Origin: CAZDCZ01 sp964504155
Lineage (GTDB): Bacteria > Bacteroidota > Bacteroidia > Bacteroidales > UBA12077
Direction: 5' to 3'
NCBI GenBank assembly: GCA_964504155.1
Contig: CAZDCZ010000061.1
Coordinates: 1 to 18,370 of the forward strand
Length of the DNA: 18,370 bases
The notes under the pieces are model-generated. The model had not been told where the DNA came from. It was given only the letters and a program-made list of their open reading frames with translations, and ran no database searches. Shown here in pieces: positions 13,459 through 18,370 of the stretch; positions within the stretch are counted from its first letter, which is position 1, and every line of letters begins with the position of its first letter. The translations under genes and the position numbers were made by a program.

Positions 13459-14910
13459 ATGGAAAAGAATAAAACCGAAAAGGTAGAATATAAAAATATC
13501 GATAAAAAAAAGATAAATAAGACAGAAAACAGTTCTGTACGAAAAATGGTATATCCACGCGAACATGCAGAGTTTCATAATTCATACCGAATACAAGATG
13601 TTAAGAATGATGTGGAATTTCTTCAAGCTATTTATAGCAATAAACTCGGAATTTCAACCGAAGATGTAACACAAGATTTTGTTAATAGATTGAAAGTTCT
13701 AGGAAGAGATATTTATTTCTTTTTATTGACTATAGAAGATGATATTTCTCCACAATCGTATATAAAATTAAAACACGAATTTATTCAAAATAATATTTCT
13801 GACGCTAATCCATATTTATTTTTTCTTGCATGGAATGGTTTGATAAAAAATGATAGTTTTAGGAGATTGCTGTTAGAGACATTTTCATTAAGTAAATTTA
13901 GTGATATTTTAGCTTCGAAAAATATTCCCGGCATAGGAGCTTCGTTTACTCGTTATCGCTCGAAGTTAGTACTTGCCAAAGAAGATATGGAGGTTAACCC
14001 GGGAGGAAAGATGCGAACTGTTGGTCGACAGTTAGACGATGGAAGTGGATTGGTAATGCAAGAAGGGATTGTTTGGTTGCCTAATGGAAAAGGAATGCCA
14101 ATTTTTCCGCAGGCATATATTCCTTTAAATCAAACTCAAATAATAGTGATTCGACATGGCAGGTCGGTACATGAATCGGGAGGCGAAAATCCGGAGTTTG
14201 TAGGTTCGGGCTATATGGATATTTGGAAAAATAACAGAAGAATTAGTGGAGGTATAGGAAATAATTTAAAACCGGATGGTATCGATACTGCTCGTGAATT
14301 GGGTAAAGATTTTAAAGTAATTGTCGATTTATTAGAAGAAAAAGGATATCCATTGTGGATGTTCTCAAAGGAAAGACCAATACAGGTTTTTGGAAGCGAA
14401 TCGGAGAATACCGAACAAACAGCTCGATATTTCTTGCAGGAAGCAGGATATACAAATATTAGTTTCGACGCTGTTTATGGATTAAACTCTCAAAAATATG
14501 GCGCTCTTACTCATAAATATAAAAAAGATATTACTAATAAAATGTTAGAAATATATGGAAAAAATATGAGTGGAAACGATAATGATAAAAAGAAACAAGT
14601 AAAAGCAATGTTAAAAAATCGTTTCTTTCAATATCCCGAAGGCGAATCGCTTATCGAATCCGATTGGAGAATAGCTAGTAGTTTTGTTGAATTAGTGAAA
14701 GCAAATCTTGGTAAAAGAATATTGTTGGCCGATCATTCGGGTGCATTAAGAGTAATAGAGGCTGTTATTAGAACGCTAGATTTTGCCGATTATTCAACAA
14801 TAAAAGAAGGACAAGATAGTATTATGGCCTTAGTTTATGAGCCTGGGAAAAATATGCGATATGATTATTTGCAGAAAAAAGGCTTTTACTTAAGGAAAAA
14901 AACTAAGTAA
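13459..14910 (+). CDS. Histidine phosphatase-superfamily protein with unknown N-terminal region
   Basis: This 483-residue protein lacks a signal peptide and should be cytoplasmic. Residues about 225-470 carry branch-1 histidine phosphatase (phosphoglycerate mutase-like) motifs: IRHGRS with the phospho-accepting His233, SENTEQTAR (315-323), PEGESL with Glu396 as likely acid, and ADHSGALR with the second His426. All the catalytic elements therefore seem present, so a phosphatase or mutase activity is expected; the substrate is unknown. Residues 1-30 are Lys-rich and charged. Residues 30-220 match no domain I recognise, and homologues may begin at Met30 (MVYPREHAEFH). It lies 6 bases after the amylase and its stop overlaps the next start (TAATG), so it belongs to the starch operon. 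A sugar-phosphate or nucleotide substrate is a guess from context. Confidence 0.8.
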   Translation: MEKNKTEKVEYKNIDKKKINKTENSSVRKMVYPREHAEFHNSYRIQDVKNDVEFLQAIYSNKLGISTEDVTQDFVNRLKVLGRDIYFFLLTIEDDISPQSYIKLKHEFIQNNISDANPYLFFLAWNGLIKNDSFRRLLLETFSLSKFSDILASKNIPGIGASFTRYRSKLVLAKEDMEVNPGGKMRTVGRQLDDGSGLVMQEGIVWLPNGKGMPIFPQAYIPLNQTQIIVIRHGRSVHESGGENPEFVGSGYMDIWKNNRRISGGIGNNLKPDGIDTARELGKDFKVIVDLLEEKGYPLWMFSKERPIQVFGSESENTEQTARYFLQEAGYTNISFDAVYGLNSQKYGALTHKYKKDITNKMLEIYGKNMSGNDNDKKKQVKAMLKNRFFQYPEGESLIESDWRIASSFVELVKANLGKRILLADHSGALRVIEAVIRTLDFADYSTIKEGQDSIMALVYEPGKNMRYDYLQKKGFYLRKKTK

Positions 14911-15503
14911 TGATAAGTGTTAGCATTAATAATATAATACTAATATCGATTCTTATTTTTTTAGGTTTTGGAATAGTTTATTGGCGATTTTCTCGCGAGA
15001 TTGCCAAATACAAAATTCTAGCATATTCCGACGATCTTGGGATTTTTAATTATAGAGAATTAAACAAGCAACTTAATATAATTATTGAGAATAAAACAAT
15101 AAAATCTTTTTGTTTCTTTCTTATTGATATTGACAGATTTAAAGATTGTAATGAAAAGTATGGTTACGATAAAGCTGATATTCTTTTACAAGAGTTTGTA
15201 AATATCTCAAAAAGCTTTATTCGAAAAACAGATTTGTTTTTTAGATATAAAAATGGTGATGAATTTGCTCTGATTATTAATAATATAGGTATTGATAAAG
15301 CTGAAGAAATAGCTGATCGTTTGCGTAGAATTATAGCTTTTCATTCATTTAAAATTGATGATAATCAAATTAATTTAACCATTAGTATGGGAATTGCAAA
15401 ATCTTTAAAAAATGATTCTGCAAAAGAAATTAGGCATAGAGCCGAAATTGCACTGCACGAAGCAAAACAAGAGAAAAATGCTGTAGCTGTGCTGAAAGAA
15501 TAG
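14910..15503 (+). CDS. Membrane-anchored degenerate GGDEF-domain protein
   Basis: This 197-residue protein has one N-terminal membrane helix (about 7-25) and then a GGDEF domain (about 38-195), so the domain faces the cytoplasm with no separate sensor. Features of diguanylate cyclases are present but altered. DIDRFK (73-78) keeps the metal-binding Asp. The signature reads NGDEF (115-119) rather than GGDEF, with one extra residue after the Arg-Tyr before it. The N-D-x-x-G-H motif is weak (CNEKYGY), and the D-x-L-T-G-L-x-N motif lacks its Thr. An RKTD (105-108) resembles the RxxD inhibitory site, shifted by one residue. It may make c-di-GMP weakly, bind GTP or c-di-GMP, or act only as a partner. 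The ATG overlaps the phosphatase stop by one base, implying coupled translation. Confidence 0.82.
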   Translation: MISVSINNIILISILIFLGFGIVYWRFSREIAKYKILAYSDDLGIFNYRELNKQLNIIIENKTIKSFCFFLIDIDRFKDCNEKYGYDKADILLQEFVNISKSFIRKTDLFFRYKNGDEFALIINNIGIDKAEEIADRLRRIIAFHSFKIDDNQINLTISMGIAKSLKNDSAKEIRHRAEIALHEAKQEKNAVAVLKE

Positions 15504-15816
15504 AACTGAAAATTGTTAACTGCGAAATACAAAGTAAATGAATACTCGTAGATTTTTGTATTTATTTGTAAGAATAGTCAGAGTTTGATGTAGTTGATAG
15601 AATTGATTATTTGGCTTGCGGTTTTTGTATCAATTAGGATTGTTGGATATGTAATAAATTTATAATTAAAATTATTTTGAGAATGCAGATTAATATAAAA
15701 TTTAAGTTGAGCGATTGGAATATAATGAACAATTGCTTTAATAAGGTAAAATTCTAACATAGAATTTTTGGTGAAGTAGTAAGTAAAATTTCAGTAAGTA
15801 AAATGTTTAGGTTGAG

Positions 15817-15880
15817 CAGAGTTTGGTTTTTTATGATATCCTTTCAAAGATTATAAAATCTCCCAGACTCTGTTTTTTTT
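15817..15880 (+). terminator. Terminator-like long hairpin
   Basis: Arms cagagtttgg (15817-15826) and ccagactctg (15863-15872) pair with one G-T position. Inner T/A stretches can extend the stem, and eight T follow (15873-15880). It lies about 310 bases after the GGDEF stop in the operon direction, so it would end a long 3' tail if used. Confidence 0.5.
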
Positions 15881-15888
15881 GTTTGAGA

Positions 15889-16027
15889 AAAAGATGGTGG
15901 CATAAAAAAAATAAAACCTGTCATTTTGAGCGAAGTCGAAAAATCTATAAAAGATTACCTGCATTGTTAGATTTCTCCACAAGGTCGAAATGACAACAAT
16001 ACTTACTTTTTTATACCACCATCTTTT
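15889..16027. repeat. Nested inverted repeats between convergent genes
   Basis: The outer arms 15889-15909 and 16007-16027 (21 bp, one mismatch, core agatggtgg) enclose an inner imperfect palindrome (15919-15995) with ends tgtcatttt and tcgaaatgaca. The inner unit, with words such as gagcgaagtcg and agatttctcc, resembles the short palindromic repeats spread through many Bacteroidota genomes. The outer arm lies 9 bases beyond the stop of the lipoprotein amylase, so the structure could end that transcript as well. Confidence 0.6.
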
Positions 16028-16035
16028 GATTTTTG

Positions 16036-17427
16036 TTATTTTGCAATATATACTTTATAATCCCATGGTTCTAAGTTTAACATTTTTTCTACTGAGATTG
16101 TAATATTATTTTCGTCGAAAAGACTTGTGTAATCGCCATATGCTTTATCATCTAATAAAGAGATATTTGCATTTTTATCAGATAAATTTAGAACAACTAA
16201 TATTTTATTAGTATCGTTTATTCGAGAAAATGCAAAAACAGACTTATCGTCAGATGTTTTAATTATTGTCATTGGAGCTCCATATTCTCCATTCCACAAA
16301 GCATTATTTTCTTTTTTTAACGATAGTAATTTAGAGTAGAATTTATCCATTTCACAATTCTTCCAGTTGATGACATCCTTCTCGAAAAATTTTAGTTGCT
16401 TATCTAAACAAGCTTCTTGTCCGCTGTAAATTAAAGGCATGCCGGGAATAGTTGCAGTAAATACGGTCATTGTCTTAACTGCATCGCCCATGCGTTTGTA
16501 AGCTGTTCCTTTCCAAGAATTCTCATCGTGGTTAGATGTAAAATTCATTCTATAGTCGTTTGTTGTGAATTTCTTTTTTTCTTTTTTAAAATGTTCCTGT
16601 AAATCGATAGCCGATTTTTTTCCTTGTGCTATTTCGTTCATTAAAGTATGAAGTTCCCAGGCATAAGACATATCGAAAGCTTTATTTTGTAATTCAGGAA
16701 TATTTGCTTCGGCAAGCATAAATACAGGTTTAATTTTATCTAATTCGTTACGTGCATTTTCCCAGAAATCAGTAGGAACCATAGCTGCAACATCGCATCT
16801 ATAACCATCTATATTGCATTCTTCTACCCAATATTTTAAAGCATTTATCATGTATTTGCGTAAATCGGTATTGTCATAATTTAAGTCGGCAACATCTGTC
16901 CAGTCCGGTACAGGAGATATTATTGTTCCGGTAGAATCTTTTGTGTACCATTCGGGATGGTCGTAAATAAGTTGATTGTCCCAAGCAGTGTGGTTAGCCA
17001 CCCAATCGAGAATAATATACATTCCTAATTCGTGAGCTTTATTTACTAAATCTTTCAAGTCTTGCAAAGTTCCAAATTCCGGGTTAATGGCTTTGTAATT
17101 TTTTACAGCATAATAACTTCCGAGAGTTCCTTTTCTGTTTATTTCTCCTATCGGATAAATTGGCATTAACCAAATAATATCTGTTCCTAATTTTTTTAAT
17201 CGAGGAAGCGATTCTTCGATTTTCTTTAAAGTTCCTTCTTCAGAATATTGCCTTATATTAACTTCGTAAATACTTAAATTTTTGCTCCATTCGGGATGAG
17301 CCAGTTTAGTTTGTAATTGGGTTTCGCTTAAGGCTTTCTCTTTTTTAGATTGAGAGCAAGATACTAATATCGAGATAGGGATTAATACGACTAATAAAAA
17401 TTTAATAAATTGTGTTGTTTTTTTCAT
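16036..17427 (-). CDS. GH13 alpha-amylase-family lipoprotein
   Basis: This second starch-cutting enzyme is membrane-anchored: lipobox LVSC (lipid Cys24), then SQSKKEK. The 463-residue product is a compact GH13 barrel with no added binding domains and a small C-terminal beta domain. Motifs are complete: DWVANH (141-146), DGYRCDVA with nucleophile Asp212, MLAEAN with acid/base Glu240, and FTSNHDEN with Asp301. SusG, the classic surface amylase of the starch system, is likewise a GH13 lipoprotein, so this may do SusG-like work at the surface. A periplasmic-facing role cutting imported oligosaccharides is an alternative; the short charged KKEK after the lipid Cys is not decisive. It is transcribed toward the starch operon and diverges from the phosphofructokinase gene. 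The start is the only one giving a signal peptide. Confidence 0.92.
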   Translation of the reverse strand: MKKTTQFIKFLLVVLIPISILVSCSQSKKEKALSETQLQTKLAHPEWSKNLSIYEVNIRQYSEEGTLKKIEESLPRLKKLGTDIIWLMPIYPIGEINRKGTLGSYYAVKNYKAINPEFGTLQDLKDLVNKAHELGMYIILDWVANHTAWDNQLIYDHPEWYTKDSTGTIISPVPDWTDVADLNYDNTDLRKYMINALKYWVEECNIDGYRCDVAAMVPTDFWENARNELDKIKPVFMLAEANIPELQNKAFDMSYAWELHTLMNEIAQGKKSAIDLQEHFKKEKKKFTTNDYRMNFTSNHDENSWKGTAYKRMGDAVKTMTVFTATIPGMPLIYSGQEACLDKQLKFFEKDVINWKNCEMDKFYSKLLSLKKENNALWNGEYGAPMTIIKTSDDKSVFAFSRINDTNKILVVLNLSDKNANISLLDDKAYGDYTSLFDENNITISVEKMLNLEPWDYKVYIAK

Positions 17428-17680
17428 TTTTTAAAATTTGTGACTGTTGTTTATAATTCTTTGTAAAAAGAGTAGAAATAAAACAGTCTGTTAAAGTTCT
17501 GTTATAATAGTAAAAAAAACAGAAAAAAGTTACTTTTTTATCATGTTTTTTTTATAAATTTACGCATAAATATACTGTATTTATTGCAGATAGAATAGTT
17601 CTCTTATAGATATTTTTTTTGAAGTAAAAAAATATTTTCTATCCAAAGAATAGGAATAAAAATAATTAATATAATATTTT
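17428..17680. promoter_or_regulatory. Divergent promoter region, amylase lipoprotein and phosphofructokinase genes
   Basis: This 253-base AT-rich gap must carry start signals for both genes. I see no clear TTG/TAnnTTTG promoter in either direction and no copy of the AAACGTTT core found before susC. Co-regulation by the LacI protein is therefore not supported here by sequence. Confidence 0.4.
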
Positions 17681-18370
17681 ATGAAAAGAGTTTTAGTTGC
17701 GACAGCTGGAGGTGATTGCCCAGGATTAAATGCTGTTATTAGAGCAATAGTTAAAAGAGCTTCTCAGGAGCACGATTGGGAAGTAATAGGTAGTATTCAG
17801 GCTTTTAACGGAATTTTATGGGAGCCTACCGAGATAAAAGTTTTAGATGATAAAGCTGTTGCCGGGATACATTTTCAAGGAGGAACTATAATTGAAACTA
17901 CAAATAAAGGAGGCCCGTTTGCTTGGCCAATAAAAGATAAAGATGGTAAATGGACTACTGTAGACCGTTCAGAAGAAATGATAAGAAAACTTCAAATTTT
18001 AGGAGTTGAAGCTGTTATTAATATTGGAGGCGATGGCTCACAGCAAATTTCACAGGCTTTATTTAAAAAGGGCTTAAATATTATAGGTGTTCCAAAAACT
18101 ATCGATAACGACCTTTCTGCCACCGATACAACTTTTGGTTTTCAAACAGCAGTACAGATAGCTACCGAATCTGTTGATAAACTTGTTACTACTGCTGCTA
18201 GTCATAATCGCATTTTGGTGCTCGAGGTAATGGGGCGCGATGCAGGTTGGATAGCGATGAATTCGGCTGTTGCCGGTGGTGCTGAGATTTGTCTTATTCC
18301 TGAAATACCTTACGATATTAATAAGGTGATAGAAAAGATAGAATCACGATTCGTTAAAGATAGAGGTTTT
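17681..18370 (+). CDS. pfkA: 6-phosphofructokinase (N-terminal part, cut by window edge)
   Basis: This glycolytic enzyme phosphorylates fructose 6-phosphate. Reading from the ATG at 17681, 230 residues are open to the end of the window with no stop. Motifs: GGDCPGLNAVIR (10-21, phosphate-donor loop), IGGDGS (115-120), GVPKTIDND (136-144, with the likely catalytic base Asp142) and EVMGRDAGW (182-190, fructose 6-phosphate contact). The donor-specificity pair reads Gly119 (GGDGS) and Lys139 (PKTIDND). Classical ATP enzymes have Gly/Gly and pyrophosphate enzymes Asp/Lys, so this is the mixed Gly/Lys type known from group III, some members of which use ATP. The longer spacing before GGDGS, with an insert around FAWPIKDKDG, also fits that group. 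It is divergent from the lipoprotein amylase. Confidence 0.93.
   Translation, partial: MKRVLVATAGGDCPGLNAVIRAIVKRASQEHDWEVIGSIQAFNGILWEPTEIKVLDDKAVAGIHFQGGTIIETTNKGGPFAWPIKDKDGKWTTVDRSEEMIRKLQILGVEAVINIGGDGSQQISQALFKKGLNIIGVPKTIDNDLSATDTTFGFQTAVQIATESVDKLVTTAASHNRILVLEVMGRDAGWIAMNSAVAGGAEICLIPEIPYDINKVIEKIESRFVKDRGF

Larger units (their letters stand above)
15504..16035. other. Intergenic region between convergent operons
   Basis: About 530 bases separate the end of the starch operon from the end of the lipoprotein amylase gene. The first ~300 bases are AT-rich with no supported gene; a 60-codon minus-strand frame at 15578-15760 has no start context or recognisable features. After that come a terminator-like hairpin (15817-15880) and nested inverted repeats (15889-16027). 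Confidence 0.5.

Noticed and set aside
13459..14910. Naming the histidine phosphatase as phosphoglycerate mutase or fructose-2,6-bisphosphatase
   Set aside because: Only the superfamily motifs are shared. The substrate-specific residues and the long N-terminal region match neither well enough.
15578..15760. Possible 60-codon small protein on the minus strand
   Set aside because: It has no ribosome-binding context, no recognisable features and AT-driven composition.
15919..15995. tRNA or other known RNA gene
   Set aside because: The fold is a single imperfect palindrome without a cloverleaf. No tRNA or rRNA signature was seen anywhere in the window.

Overview
The window is AT-rich DNA from a member of the Bacteroidota. 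The evidence is a SusC/SusD outer-membrane pair, lipoproteins with Bacteroidota-type lipoboxes, an amylase ending in a type IX secretion (T9SS) sorting domain, weak or absent Shine-Dalgarno sequences, and short interspersed palindromic repeats. A T9SS together with this gene set fits an environmental Bacteroidales/Marinilabiliales- or flavobacterium-like organism. The genus cannot be read from the sequence.

Layout. Positions 1-3255 form a sparse, repeat-rich segment. It holds a LysE-type exporter (minus strand), a small heat-shock protein, a Phe-rich lipoprotein of unknown function, two inverted copies of a ~97-bp repeat at its edges (1-97 and 2905-2998), an intricate palindromic element at 1432-1605 and a 22-bp inverted repeat at 2829-2903. 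Positions 3256-15503 form a starch/alpha-glucan utilisation locus. A divergent LacI-type regulator (minus) faces susC, susD, a multi-module SusE-like starch-binding lipoprotein, a terminator, a large T9SS-secreted GH13 amylase, a histidine phosphatase-family protein and a membrane-anchored degenerate GGDEF protein. Positions 15504-16035 are non-coding and hold a terminator-like hairpin and nested inverted repeats. On the minus strand, 16036-17427 encodes a second GH13 enzyme, a lipoprotein. Divergent from it, a 6-phosphofructokinase gene runs off the right edge.

How the genes fit together (family knowledge plus inference). The SusE-like protein and SusD bind alpha-glucan at the cell surface. 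The T9SS amylase and the lipoprotein amylase cut it. SusC imports oligosaccharides with TonB energy. The LacI protein probably senses a sugar and binds a CG-centred palindrome in the lacI-susC gap. Phosphofructokinase is the entry to glycolysis. The unexpected part is the tail of the operon: a histidine phosphatase with an unassigned ~200-residue N-terminal region, joined by a TAATG stop/start overlap to a GGDEF protein with altered signature residues. This suggests an intracellular signalling or metabolic control branch attached to starch use, and it is the best candidate here for undescribed biology.
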